Assembly: GCA_016178785.1 (NCBI GenBank)
Contig: JACOSO010000016.1
Span: 1-64,000, forward strand
DNA: 64,000 bases
Direction of reading: 5' to 3'
From: Bacteroidota bacterium
Lineage (GTDB): Bacteria; Bacteroidota; Bacteroidia; Cytophagales; Cyclobacteriaceae
Shown: positions 50,547-59,684 of the stretch, piece by piece
How the letters are laid out: each line of letters begins with the position of its first letter
How positions within the stretch are numbered: position 1 is the stretch's first letter
Notes under the pieces: generated by a model
The model's database searches: none
What the model saw: only the letters and a program-made list of their open reading frames with translations
Told to the model about the DNA's origin: nothing
Translations under genes and position numbers: made by a program

Positions 50547-52943
50547 GTGGAAGAAATTGCAACAGAGAAGGAGCGGGCAATCCAAACCATTTGTTTCCAT
50601 TGCGGCCAGAATTGCGAAGAAACCCATTGGCTGGATGAGAAAGTATTTTGTTGCTACGGCTGCAAGACGGTTTATGAGATTTTAAACGCTAATGATCTTT
50701 GTGAATATTACCAACTCGACAATCATCCCGGCATTTCACTGCGAAATATTGACGATAAAAATTTCTTGTACCTCGATGAAGAGCCTATTCGAAAGAAACT
50801 GACCACATTCGATTCTGAAGATTTCGCTAAAATCACCTTTGCTATTCCATCCATCCATTGTGTGTCATGCATTTGGCTTCTCGAAAACCTTCAAAAAATT
50901 GATCACGGTGTTCTTCGCGCAGAAGTAAACTTTGTTGGCAAATCGGTTGCAATAGAATTTGTTCCTGATCGCATCAAACTAAGTAAGCTGGCCGGACTTT
51001 TGAGTTCATTGGGTTATGCCCCGCAAATTAATCTTGATGCTGACGGAAAAATTAATCGCGCATTAACTAATCCTATAGTTTTTAAGTTGGCTGTTGCCGG
51101 CTTCTGCTTTGGCAACGTGATGCTTTTCAGTTTTCCAGAATATCTTGGACTCGATCAAACAGATCCTTTTTTAATCAGAATATTTTCATTCCTAAATCTG
51201 GCCCTGGCCGTCCCTGTATTTTTCTATAGTGGTTTTGATTATTTAAGATCGGCAGCTAAAAGTTTTAAACAGCGGCAGATCAACATAGACGTTCCCATCG
51301 CTGCCGGTCTCATTGCATTGTTTTTCAGAAGTGCCTTTGACATCATGACCAATACCGGTTCCGGTTATTTAGATTCCTTCACAGGTCTGGTTTTCTTTTT
51401 GCTCATCGGCCGATGGTTTCAAAGCAAAACGTATGAGAGCTTGGCCTTTGATCGCGACTTCAAATCATACTTTCCGCTCGCAGTTCAGCGAATGGTCAAT
51501 AACGAATGGAGGTCGGTTATCATTTACCATTTATCACCCGGAGATTTAATTCAAATCAGGAATATGGAAATCATTCCTGCCGACAGTACGCTCGTTGATG
51601 ATTACGCTTTCATCGATTACAGTTTTGTAACTGGAGAGTCAAGACCCGTAAAGCCTAAGCAAGGAGATAAAATTTATGCAGGTGGCCGACTGATTGGGCA
51701 ACCTATACAGCTTATTATTGAAAAGTCAACTTCCCAAAGTCAACTGACAAGTCTCTGGAACAATCCTGCTTTCGGAAAAGCAAATGAAAGCAAATACAAA
51801 AAAATAATCGATCAATCAGCGCGTGCATTCACCTGGGTAGTTTTAGTGATTGCAGTCATTACTGCTGTCTATTGGCGGTTCACCAATTCTTCTCAAATGT
51901 GGTTGGTGCTCACTTCTGTTTTGATGGTAGCATGTCCTTGTGCCCTGGCACTTGCTGCACCATTCACCTACGGAAATATGATGCGCGTTTTTGGAAGGAA
52001 TCAATTCTATTTAAAAAATGCCGATGTGATTGAACGCATCGCAGCCATTGATTCAATTGTATTCGATAAGACAGGGACAGTAACTCATGGAAATAAACCG
52101 AAAGTAGAATTCTGCGGGAAATTAAGTGATGAAGAACTTGGAGTAATCAAGCTGCTTACCGGCTCATCTACACATCCGTTAAGTATTATGATAGCGCAGT
52201 CGATCAATAAAATTTCTAACGAGAAAATTCTTGAGTTCAAAGAAATGCCTAATAAAGGAATTCAAGGAATAGTGAATGGCCATTTTATAAAAATAGGTTC
52301 ACCCGAATTCGTGGATGCCACCCACTTAAGCGACTCTCAAGGGTCAAATGTCTTTGTCTCGATAGATGGCGAGGTGATCGGGTATTTTCACATCCAAACC
52401 TCACTACGGAAAAATATCAAAGGCATGATCGATCGCCTGGGGAAAAAATGCGATGCACTTCTTTCCGGTGATACAGAAAATGATGCGTCTGCGATGAAAT
52501 CGCTATTCACAGATCATACACTTTTGTTTTTCAATAAATCCCCTCACGACAAACTTGAATACATTCACAATTTGCAGCAGCATGGAAAAACGGTTTTAAT
52601 GGTGGGCGATGGCCTCAACGATTCTGGTGCCCTGAAACAAAGTGATGTGGGCATCGCCATAACCGACAATGTGGGCGTGTTTACTCCGGCATGTGATGGC
52701 ATTCTCAACGGACATAAGTTAAGTTCGCTCGATAAATTCATTTCGCTGGCAAAATCATCAACAGTCATTCTGAAAAGTGCATTTGTCATCTCATTCCTTT
52801 ACAACGCGGTAGCATTAGGTTTTGCTGTAACCGGAAACCTAACCCCACTCACCGCTGCCGTGCTTATGCCATTGAGCAGCATTAGCGTAGTTGGTTTCTC
52901 TTCTATTGCGGTCAACACAGTAGCTAAACATAAATTAAAATAA
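50547..52943 (+). CDS. ccoI: Copper-transporting P-type ATPase for cbb3 oxidase (CcoI/FixI-like)
   Basis: A 798-residue P1B ATPase. The N-terminal Cys-rich metal-binding segment (CFHCG, then CCYGCKTVYE) and an HMA domain with IHCVSCIWLLE fit the CcoI/FixI group. Further motifs are the transmembrane CPC in ACPCALALAAPFTYG, phosphorylation site FDKTGTVTHG, HP locus STHPLS and hinge GDGLNDSGAL. It supplies copper for the CuB site of cbb3 oxidase. GTG 50547 is chosen because it lies just after the usp stop; the only earlier in-frame start overlaps usp. It is 4 nt from the CoA transferase. Confidence 0.95.
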   Translation: MEEIATEKERAIQTICFHCGQNCEETHWLDEKVFCCYGCKTVYEILNANDLCEYYQLDNHPGISLRNIDDKNFLYLDEEPIRKKLTTFDSEDFAKITFAIPSIHCVSCIWLLENLQKIDHGVLRAEVNFVGKSVAIEFVPDRIKLSKLAGLLSSLGYAPQINLDADGKINRALTNPIVFKLAVAGFCFGNVMLFSFPEYLGLDQTDPFLIRIFSFLNLALAVPVFFYSGFDYLRSAAKSFKQRQINIDVPIAAGLIALFFRSAFDIMTNTGSGYLDSFTGLVFFLLIGRWFQSKTYESLAFDRDFKSYFPLAVQRMVNNEWRSVIIYHLSPGDLIQIRNMEIIPADSTLVDDYAFIDYSFVTGESRPVKPKQGDKIYAGGRLIGQPIQLIIEKSTSQSQLTSLWNNPAFGKANESKYKKIIDQSARAFTWVVLVIAVITAVYWRFTNSSQMWLVLTSVLMVACPCALALAAPFTYGNMMRVFGRNQFYLKNADVIERIAAIDSIVFDKTGTVTHGNKPKVEFCGKLSDEELGVIKLLTGSSTHPLSIMIAQSINKISNEKILEFKEMPNKGIQGIVNGHFIKIGSPEFVDATHLSDSQGSNVFVSIDGEVIGYFHIQTSLRKNIKGMIDRLGKKCDALLSGDTENDASAMKSLFTDHTLLFFNKSPHDKLEYIHNLQQHGKTVLMVGDGLNDSGALKQSDVGIAITDNVGVFTPACDGILNGHKLSSLDKFISLAKSSTVILKSAFVISFLYNAVALGFAVTGNLTPLTAAVLMPLSSISVVGFSSIAVNTVAKHKLK

Positions 52944-52947
52944 GGTT

Positions 52948-54240
52948 ATGTATCAATCAGGAGAAGATGCAGTAAAGATTATCAAGCCAAACGATCGGAT
53001 CTTTGTGCACGGAGGCGCAGCAACTCCGCACTATCTGCTTAAAAAACTTTGCGAGCGTGCAGAGGAGCTTTTCAATATTGAAATGGTGAGCATCAGTTTG
53101 CAAGGTAAAATTCCAATCGCTGACCCAAAGTATCGGGAAAATTTCAGAATCAATTCACTGTTTGTTTCTCCGAATGTGCGCGAAGCCGTGAATGATGGTC
53201 GTGCTGATTATGTTCCTGTTTTTCTCAGCGAGATTCCTCAGTTATTCAGAAGGAACATTCTTCCGCTCGATGTAGCGTTAGTACAAGTATCTCCGCCTGA
53301 CAAACATGGCTTCTGTTCTTTGGGGACCTCTGTGGACTGCGCTGCAGCTGCGGTAAAAACAGCAAAGCATGTGATCGCACAAATCAACACCAGAATGCCG
53401 CGAACGCTGGGCGAAGGGATCGTCCATGTTAGCGAACTAGATTCGATGGTGGTATATGAACAAGAACTTCCTGAGGTTTCCAACGGAGATGAAATCACTG
53501 AGACAGCCAAACGAATTGGTACCTATTGTGCTAATCTCGTTGAGGATGGTGCCACCATTCAAACCGGGATTGGCTCGGTACCAGATGCTGTTCTCGCTAG
53601 CCTCACCAATCACAAAGAACTTGGAGTACATACTGAAATGTTTTCTGATGGCATTATTCCGTTAATAGAAAAAGGAGTGATCACCAATCAGCACAAGAAA
53701 AAGTATCGCGGAAAAATTGCGAGTTCCTTTATCCTCGGAACCAGAAAGCTTTATGACTTTGTAGATGACAATGCATCGGTGGTGATGCTCGGCATTGACT
53801 ATGTGAATGACACTTCTATTATTCGTACTAATCCAAAAGTAACGGCAATCAACAGTGCGATCGAAGTTGATATTACCGGGCAAGTGTGCTCTGACTCTAT
53901 CGGCACGTATCATTATTCCGGAGTTGGTGGCCAGATGGACTTCATGCGCGGGGCGGCCCTTTCTGAGGGCGGAAAACCAGTCATCGCGCTTCCGTCTATC
54001 ACATCGAAAGGGAAGCCTAGAATCGTTCCTTTCTTAAAACAAGGAGCGGGCGTAGTAACTACCCGTGCGCATGCGCATTACATTGTAACCGAATATGGCG
54101 TGGCTTACCTTTATGGAAAAAATATGAGGCAGCGCGCCAAGGCCCTGATTGAAATCGCCCATCCGAATCATCGTGAAGAACTAGAGCGCCAGGCATTTGA
54201 TCGCTTCCATACGTACGAATTTGAACGCACATTTTATTAA
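52948..54240 (+). CDS. Acetyl-CoA hydrolase/4-hydroxybutyrate-type CoA transferase
   Basis: A 430-residue class I CoA transferase. The catalytic Glu is in GVHTEMFSDGIIPL, and the CoA-binding glycine segments ATIQTGIGSVPDAVL and YSGVGGQMDFMRGA are present. It moves CoA between acyl-CoA and a free acid such as acetate or hydroxybutyrate; the substrate is not fixed by the sequence. Its place between ccoI and ccoS (gaps of 4 and 2 nt) means it is made with the oxidase assembly factors. It may serve acetate-type fermentation or overflow at low oxygen, which is an inference. Confidence 0.9.
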   Translation: MYQSGEDAVKIIKPNDRIFVHGGAATPHYLLKKLCERAEELFNIEMVSISLQGKIPIADPKYRENFRINSLFVSPNVREAVNDGRADYVPVFLSEIPQLFRRNILPLDVALVQVSPPDKHGFCSLGTSVDCAAAAVKTAKHVIAQINTRMPRTLGEGIVHVSELDSMVVYEQELPEVSNGDEITETAKRIGTYCANLVEDGATIQTGIGSVPDAVLASLTNHKELGVHTEMFSDGIIPLIEKGVITNQHKKKYRGKIASSFILGTRKLYDFVDDNASVVMLGIDYVNDTSIIRTNPKVTAINSAIEVDITGQVCSDSIGTYHYSGVGGQMDFMRGAALSEGGKPVIALPSITSKGKPRIVPFLKQGAGVVTTRAHAHYIVTEYGVAYLYGKNMRQRAKALIEIAHPNHREELERQAFDRFHTYEFERTFY

Positions 54241-54242
54241 GC

Positions 54243-54434
54243 ATGGGCATCATTGTCATCTTAATCACGATCAGCCTTAGCATTGCCTTGATTTTCTTAG
54301 GTGTATTTTATTGGAATATCAAGAGCGGGCAGTATGACGATACATACACACCTTCCATCCGAATGCTGTTTGATGATAAACTTAAGCATGAATCCCAAAA
54401 CAAGAAAGGAAAAAGAGACAGCAGGCAGTTGTGA
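54243..54434 (+). CDS. ccoS: cbb3 oxidase assembly protein CcoS
   Basis: A 63-residue single-span membrane protein with the family pattern IISLSIALIFLGVFYWNIKSGQYDD: a helix of about 20 residues followed by the W-x5-GQ[YF]DD motif. CcoS is needed to insert haem and copper cofactors into CcoN. It is 2 nt after the CoA transferase and ends the usp-ccoI block. The oxidase structural genes are 6 kb away at 60590. Confidence 0.9.
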   Translation: MGIIVILITISLSIALIFLGVFYWNIKSGQYDDTYTPSIRMLFDDKLKHESQNKKGKRDSRQL

Positions 54435-54444
54435 GCATGATTGA

Positions 54445-54515
54445 ATTTGAGTCTTGAGCTTTCAGCTTTGAACCTTGACCTTTAAACTCTGAATTTTAAT
54501 TTTTGAATCTTGAAT
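54445..54515. repeat. Family C repeats upstream of and into the truncated haemoglobin gene
   Basis: TTGAGTCTTGAGCTTTC, TTTGAACCTTGACCTTT and TTTTTGAATCTTGAATTC are tandem degenerate units. The last one contains the TTG used as the start of the haemoglobin. Confidence 0.65.
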
Positions 54516-54881
54516 TCCTTTACTCCTGATATTGAAACCCGTGATCACGTGATTCTTTTTGTAAATAGTTTTTATGACAAAGTAAAAGCCGATCTCATGT
54601 TGGCACCTGTCTTCAGTCACGTTGATTGGCCCAATCATTTGCCTGTGATGTATGATTTTTGGTCATCGATGCTTTTAGGTGATCGCTCCTACTTTGGAAA
54701 CCCTCTGCAAAAACATCTGCCCTTAAAGATCAGCACCAAACATTTTGAACAGTGGCTCTTGTTATTCAAAGCTACCATCAACGAGCATTTCAAAGGAGAA
54801 AAAGCGGAAGAAACTAAATTGCGAGCAGAGTCTATCGCAGCTGTCTTTCAATTCAAAATGGGTTTGATGGACTGGAAATAA
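54510..54881 (+). CDS. Group III truncated haemoglobin
   Basis: A 123-residue 2-on-2 globin. Conserved features are FVNSFYDKVKADLMLAPVF (helix A/B), the FW in YDFWSSMLLG, the Tyr in RSYFGNP, and the proximal His in HLPLKISTKHFEQWL. Group III members bind O2 and NO and are linked to microaerobic respiration and NO handling. An in-frame TGA at 54504-54506 and the absence of any ATG or GTG before the conserved N-terminus make TTG at 54510 the only conventional start. That TTG is part of a TTGAATCTTGAATTC repeat. It follows ccoS by 75 nt. Confidence 0.9.
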   Translation: MNSFTPDIETRDHVILFVNSFYDKVKADLMLAPVFSHVDWPNHLPVMYDFWSSMLLGDRSYFGNPLQKHLPLKISTKHFEQWLLLFKATINEHFKGEKAEETKLRAESIAAVFQFKMGLMDWK

Positions 54882-54897
54882 GCCAATAACGTATGTA

Positions 54898-54918
54898 TTA
54901 TTGATGTCTTATCAATAA
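54898..54918. promoter_or_regulatory. Inverted repeat TTATTGAT/ATCAATAA before the split kinase
   Basis: A perfect 8-bp inverted repeat with a five-base centre (GTCTT) lies 45 nt ahead of the kinase start. The TTGAT/ATCAA core resembles an FNR site, but the spacer is five rather than four. It is not followed by a T tract, so it is not a terminator. Confidence 0.4.
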
Positions 54919-54962
54919 ACATAAATGCTTCAATTTTTGGTAACTTATATGACTTTCCAATA

Positions 54963-57445
54963 ATGACATTATTCAGAAAGATCATCACTTCCCCAGAAGT
55001 TGAGAAAGCGTATAATCAATTCATGCTCAACTTTGAAATTCAGGCCCTTCGAGTAACCTGCTTTTTCGGAATCTTCCATATATTTTTTTTTCTAATATTA
55101 GATTACTGGCGTGCAAACAATTACATCTACGTACTCATTTACAGATCAAGCACGATTTTCGTAATACTCTTGGTAATCCTACTGAGTTATAAAAAGGGAG
55201 TTACCAGTTACTATTATAACTTCCTCTGTTTGTTACTTTGTTCGGCTTTGCCTGTACTCTTCTATTTACTGGACCTGACTGCAGGTATGCCACCTTTTTT
55301 TCTTCCTAATGCAATGCTCCTCTTCTTTTATGTGTTTAACGCGTGCTTAGGGCATTCATTTAAAATCAAGATTGTCCACACAAGTTTCCTCGCTGTCCTC
55401 TTCATTCTGTATTCGTTTTATTTCTCACCATATCGAAGTTTTCACCTTTCGCAAGTCTGGAATATTTCACTCAACGCTTCCATTTCTCTGCTTATCGGCT
55501 ACCTGATTGTTTGGTTTAAACGCCTCAGTTTTGTTCAACATGAAGAATTAATGGAAACCAACTCTAACTCGATGAGGCTTTACAGGCGGCCGAAATGGGT
55601 ATTTGGAGTTGGAATATAAAAACCAACAAGCGCACTTTTGATAAAAAAATATTGCACTTGCTCGGGATTGCCGGCAATACTTTCAAAGGAACACCTAATG
55701 AATTTTTCAACGCAGTGCATCCTGAAGATCGAGATGCGCTGGAGAAAATGCTTAGTGAAGGACTGGAAACTAAACGAACTATATCACCGGAATACCGCGT
55801 GGTTTGGCCAGACGGGAGTATCCATCATTTAAAAGCGAGGGCAAAACTGATTTTTGATGCGAAGGGCTCTCCATCAAAATTGAAAGGAATCAGTTGGGAC
55901 ATTACTGACCAGAAACTGATCGAGAAGGAATTGATAGACAAACAAAGCCAAATCAATAATTTCTTTAACAACGCTCCCGATGCTATTATTATTATTGATA
56001 AGAATAGCGCGATTCACAATTGGAATCCGAAGGCCGAGCAAATTTTTGGGTGGAAAGCTGAAGAAATTATTGGAAAGAGCATTGAGCAAACCATTATTCC
56101 CCAAATTCATCGCAAAGCTCATTTTCTTGGAATGCAAAGCTATAACAATACGGGAGAGGGTCGGATCATTAATTCAACTATTGAAATTACGGCCCAACGA
56201 AAAAATAATGAGGAATTCCCAATCCTTCTTAGTGTTTCTAAGACTACAGTAAAAGGTATCCCCTATTTTATAGGATTCATCAACGATATTACCGAGAAGA
56301 AAAAAGCCGAAAACATCTTGATAGAAAGTGAAAGCAGGTTCAGACAGATCAGCGAAACCATCAACGATGTATTTTACTTATATAACATAGTAGAGAAGCG
56401 ATACGAATTCATCAGTAAAAATTGTGAAGAGGTCTTAGGGGCCTCACAGGATTTTTTCTACAGCGGTAAAAAGTACACTGAAACTTTCGTGGTAGAGGAA
56501 GATCGTCAAAAAATGCTGGAAGCCAACAAACTTGTTGACTCCGGCACTCCTTATGACGTGGAGTTTAGAATTACCAGCAAAGGTGAAGTCAAATGGATCA
56601 GGGAAAAATCTTTTCCAATAAAAGGTAAGTCTGGAAAAGCCGTTAAAAATTCTGGCGTCTGTACGGATATTACCCATCTTAAGTTCCAGGAATTTGAATT
56701 AAAAACTCAAAAGCGTCATTTGGAAACCCTGAACGATACAAAAGATAAATTTTTTAGCATTGTGGCTCATGATTTAAAAAGCCCACTCAATTCCTTAAAA
56801 GCATTCACTACTATGTTAATAGATCATACGGACCATTTCAGTAAAGAAGAGATTATTCAAACCAGCAGGCAAGCGCAACTTGCAGTTGATAACACTATTA
56901 AGATGGCAGATAATCTAATTACATGGGCAAGGCTGCAAATGAATGACTATGAGACATTGCCGGAAAAAATTTATTTTACCGAAGTCGTTGCTACTCTGTT
57001 ACCAGTTTACAAACGCATAGCCGAAAAGAAAGGAATAATCCTGACGTGGTCTTTCGAAGATACCCTAACGCTATTTGCAGACAAAAATCATGTCCAATTC
57101 ATTATACGAAATCTTATTAACAACGCAATTAAGTTCACACAGAAAGCGGGCGCCATAAAACTCAATGCTGTTTCATTGGCAAATGGATATATACAAATTT
57201 CAGTATCGGACAACGGAGTAGGGATTTCAGACGACATGAAGGAGAAAATATTTTCCACTGGTAAAAATCAAAGCTTGAATGGGACTGCCGGAGAAAAAGG
57301 AACAGGGTTAGGTTTAATGCTCTGCTATGAATTTATAAAACTAAATGGCGGAATGATTGATGTCGAGAGCCAGCTAGGCCAAGGGAGTATTTTTAACGTG
57401 CAGCTCAAGAGCGATTCGGACCAATTGAAATCTAACCGAAATTAG
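54963..57445 (+). pseudogene. Membrane-bound PAS histidine kinase split by a frameshift
   Basis: The first segment (54963-55571) encodes an N-terminal sensor with about six membrane helices. The second frame, open from 55568 and ending at 57445, begins DEALQAAEMGIWSWNIKT, the usual linker into a PAS domain. The two frames meet at 55566-55573, where one missing base would join them into a kinase of about 825 residues. The C-terminal part has three PAS units, HisKA with H in FFSIVAHDLKSPLNS, and HATPase_c with DNGVGI and GTGLGLMLC. It is either a recent frameshift or an assembly error. An internal ATG at 55595 could make a soluble kinase. Confidence 0.8.
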
Positions 57446-57545
57446 ATAAACTGATTTGAGCTTCTACCCTGACCTCATTTTCTTACTTACACTCATTTCA
57501 GAAATACTTGGCACCATTGGCGGAACTCACTCAGGTAGGTGTCCG

Positions 57546-57584
57546 AATAAAAAAGAGGCTGACTCGACTTTGAGGCAGCCTCTT
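57546..57584 (-). terminator. Terminator downstream of hsp20
   Basis: On the minus strand AAGAGGCTG (57584-57576) pairs with CAGCCTCTT (57561-57553) and is followed by a T run TTTTATT. It lies about 20 nt after the hsp20 stop. Confidence 0.8.
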
Positions 57585-57602
57585 CAACTACAGACGAGAA
57601 AA

Positions 57603-58040
57603 TTACCTCACATCTATTGCTTTTTTAGCTTTCGGCTGGCCGATCACTTTTTTGGCAATGCGAAGTTTGAGAATTCCGTCTTCATAGTTTGCTTTGATAT
57701 CGTCTTCATTTACATTCTCCGGCAAAGTAAACGAACGATTAAATGAACTGTAGCTGAACTCTCTGCGCGTGTAGTCTTTTTCCTTTTCTTCTTTCTCCTC
57801 CTGTTTTTCAGAAGAGATGGAGAGCATGCGGTTTTCAGCTGTAACCCTGAAATCCTTTTTGCTCAAGCCGGGTGCTGCAACTTCTATTTCAAAGTTGGTT
57901 TCATTTTCTTTTACGTTCACTGCAGGTACTGATTGCTTACGTAACCAATCCGAATCAAAGAATCTGTCGCCATCAAAAAAATCTGACAATAAAGAATTGT
58001 TGATCATTGACGGCCAATCTGATTTTTTTACGAGTGTCAT
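57603..58040 (-). CDS. Hsp20-family small heat-shock protein
   Basis: A 145-residue chaperone holdase with an alpha-crystallin domain (about 40-135): NVKENETNFEIEVAAPGLSKKDF, REFSYSSFNRSFTLPENV and the C-terminal GILKLRIAKK. The C-terminal IxI-like tail is weak (KAIDVR). A strong Shine-Dalgarno AGGAGGAAAT abuts the ATG, which fixes the start and suggests high expression. It is divergent from the usp gene at 58276 and ends at its own terminator. Confidence 0.95.
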   Translation of the reverse strand: MTLVKKSDWPSMINNSLLSDFFDGDRFFDSDWLRKQSVPAVNVKENETNFEIEVAAPGLSKKDFRVTAENRMLSISSEKQEEKEEKEKDYTRREFSYSSFNRSFTLPENVNEDDIKANYEDGILKLRIAKKVIGQPKAKKAIDVR

Positions 58041-58104
58041 ATTTCCTCCTTTTTTTGTTGGTTGAACATGATACTAATGTCGTTGAAGCGCTGAAGAATT
58101 GGAA

Positions 58105-58116
58105 TGATGTCTGTCA
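58105..58116. promoter_or_regulatory. Possible additional FNR-like box between hsp20 and usp
   Basis: TGATGTCTGTCA fits TGAY-N4-RTCA. Unlike the other six sites it has no TTTG core at the 49-50 nt distance in either direction, so its function is uncertain. Confidence 0.35.
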
Positions 58117-58173
58117 TGGCATCGAATGACTATGCTCAAAAAAGAATCAATGAAGAACGCCAAGTCATCTGAG

Positions 58174-58239
58174 TGATAAATGTCATTAGGGAAAGTGATG
58201 GATTTCCTTCTCTTCTGGCGACTACGAAGGATACCTTTG
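58174..58239 (+). promoter_or_regulatory. FNR-like box and -7 element of the usp gene at 58276
   Basis: TGATAAATGTCA (58174-58185) matches TGAY-N4-RTCA. TACCTTTG (58232-58239) is a perfect TAnnTTTG; the gap from box to TTTG is 50 nt, one more than at the other sites. Confidence 0.72.
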
Positions 58240-58275
58240 GATGCGCTAAGGATAAAAAATCAAATAAACATCCAT

Positions 58276-59136
58276 ATGAAAACGATACTTGTCCCCACCG
58301 ATTTCTCTAAGCCAGCACAGTGGGCTACAGAGGTCGCCATCGGAATCGCGAAAAAAGCGAAAGCGACATTGGTACTCCTTCACGTCATCGAGCAACCAAC
58401 AGAAGACTCCTTTAACATTGAGGGTCAAGCTGCACTGGCTGAAGATTGGGAAGGGAAACTATTTACGATGAAGCTTATCGAAAAAAGCAAAGAGCAACTG
58501 GCTGAAGCTGCTGCAAAAACTGAAGAGCAAGGTCTAAATGTAAAAACAGAGTTGAGAATTGGAAATGCTTTTCATGGCATCCGCACCATCATCACCGATC
58601 ATCGGGTGGATTTGGTAGTGATGGGCACAGCAGGTCACACTAAATTTGAAAGGATGCTCATCGGATCAAACACAGAAAAAGTAGTTCGTTATTCCAAATG
58701 CCCTGTGTTGACTATTCATGAGCCCCCAGGGGAGATGAATTTCAAAAATATCGTTTACGCAACATCTCTTAACGACCGGGAAAAATCGTTTGCCGAAATT
58801 GTAAAGAAAGCCCAGGAAATGTTCGGCTCTACAATTCATTTAGTGAGAATAAATACACCGTCTGTTTTCCAACCTGACCACATTGTAAGAAAAGTGATGG
58901 AAACTTTTGCGAAGAAGGTGAACCTCAAAAATTTTACAATCAATATCTCCAGCGATTTCAGTGAGGAGGATGGCATCATTGATTTTGCCTCCACTGTCAA
59001 CGCTGATATGATCGCTATGGCTACTCACGGCCGCACAGGTCTTGCACATATTCTTGCGGGAAGCATTACTGAAGACGTATTGAATCATTCCGCCAAACCT
59101 GTGCTTTCATATGTTACCAAAGATAGTTATGAATGA
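58276..59136 (+). CDS. Tandem-domain universal stress protein
   Basis: A 286-residue protein with two Usp domains: ILVPTDFSKPAQWATEVAIG and VVMGTAGHTKFERMLIGSN in the first, MATHGRTGLAHILAGSITEDVL in the second. It is a close paralogue of 32718 along its full length. ATG 58276 is chosen since it gives the family N-terminus MKTILVPTDFS and lies 36 nt after the -7 element. It is followed by an osmC gene after 53 nt on the same strand. Low-oxygen induction is predicted from its promoter. Confidence 0.93.
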   Translation: MKTILVPTDFSKPAQWATEVAIGIAKKAKATLVLLHVIEQPTEDSFNIEGQAALAEDWEGKLFTMKLIEKSKEQLAEAAAKTEEQGLNVKTELRIGNAFHGIRTIITDHRVDLVVMGTAGHTKFERMLIGSNTEKVVRYSKCPVLTIHEPPGEMNFKNIVYATSLNDREKSFAEIVKKAQEMFGSTIHLVRINTPSVFQPDHIVRKVMETFAKKVNLKNFTINISSDFSEEDGIIDFASTVNADMIAMATHGRTGLAHILAGSITEDVLNHSAKPVLSYVTKDSYE

Positions 59137-59189
59137 ACTCGGCAGATTGAAATAACTGAATCAGATACGCCTCAATTAATTCAATTAAA

Positions 59190-59675
59190 ATGAAAACGAC
59201 TACACCCTATTTCTATCACGTTGACGTTCGATGGAACAAAGAGCGCAAGGGAATCATGTGCTCTCCTGAGCTCAAGGCTAACTCGGGGGAACACGGTTGC
59301 ATTGAAGTAGCAACACCTCCAGAATTTGAAAAAGGCATGCAAGGCATTTGGTCACCCGAGCATCTGTTCACCGCCTCGGTAGGAAGTTGCTTCATGACTA
59401 CTTTTCTTGCAATTGCTGAGAATTCAAAATTAGAATTTACTTCCTTCGCCTGCAGAGCCGTGGGGAAACTCGACTCAGAAGAAGGAAAACTAATGATGAC
59501 TGAAGTTTCTCTTCAAGCCGAAGTGACTATTGCAAATTCTAATCAGCAAGAACTTGCCATGCGTGTACTTCAAAAATCAGAACGGGCTTGTTTGATTTCG
59601 AACTCCATAAAAACAAAAGTGAGTATGATACCCGCAGTTCACTTAATTCACGAACTGATGGAACAAGCAAGCTGA
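59190..59675 (+). CDS. OsmC/Ohr-family protein
   Basis: A 161-residue peroxiredoxin-like hydroperoxide reductase fold. The two reactive cysteines are in TASVGSCFMTTFLAIAENS and KSERACLISNSI. The family reduces organic hydroperoxides, but distant OsmC members have other roles. It lies 53 nt after usp on the same strand, possibly in the same transcript, and is convergent with the broken DUF1003 gene. Confidence 0.88.
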   Translation: MKTTTPYFYHVDVRWNKERKGIMCSPELKANSGEHGCIEVATPPEFEKGMQGIWSPEHLFTASVGSCFMTTFLAIAENSKLEFTSFACRAVGKLDSEEGKLMMTEVSLQAEVTIANSNQQELAMRVLQKSERACLISNSIKTKVSMIPAVHLIHELMEQAS

Positions 59676-59684
59676 AACCATAAG

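Noticed and set aside
55595-57445. Independent soluble PAS kinase starting at ATG 55595
   Set aside because: The residues just upstream in that frame (DEALQAAE) are a normal PAS linker, and the preceding frame supplies the matching membrane sensor, so one split gene is more likely.
58105-58116. FNR-like box as promoter element of hsp20
   Set aside because: No TTTG core lies 49-50 nt away on the minus strand; hsp20 has a strong Shine-Dalgarno but no matching -7 at that spacing. Kept only as a low-confidence site.
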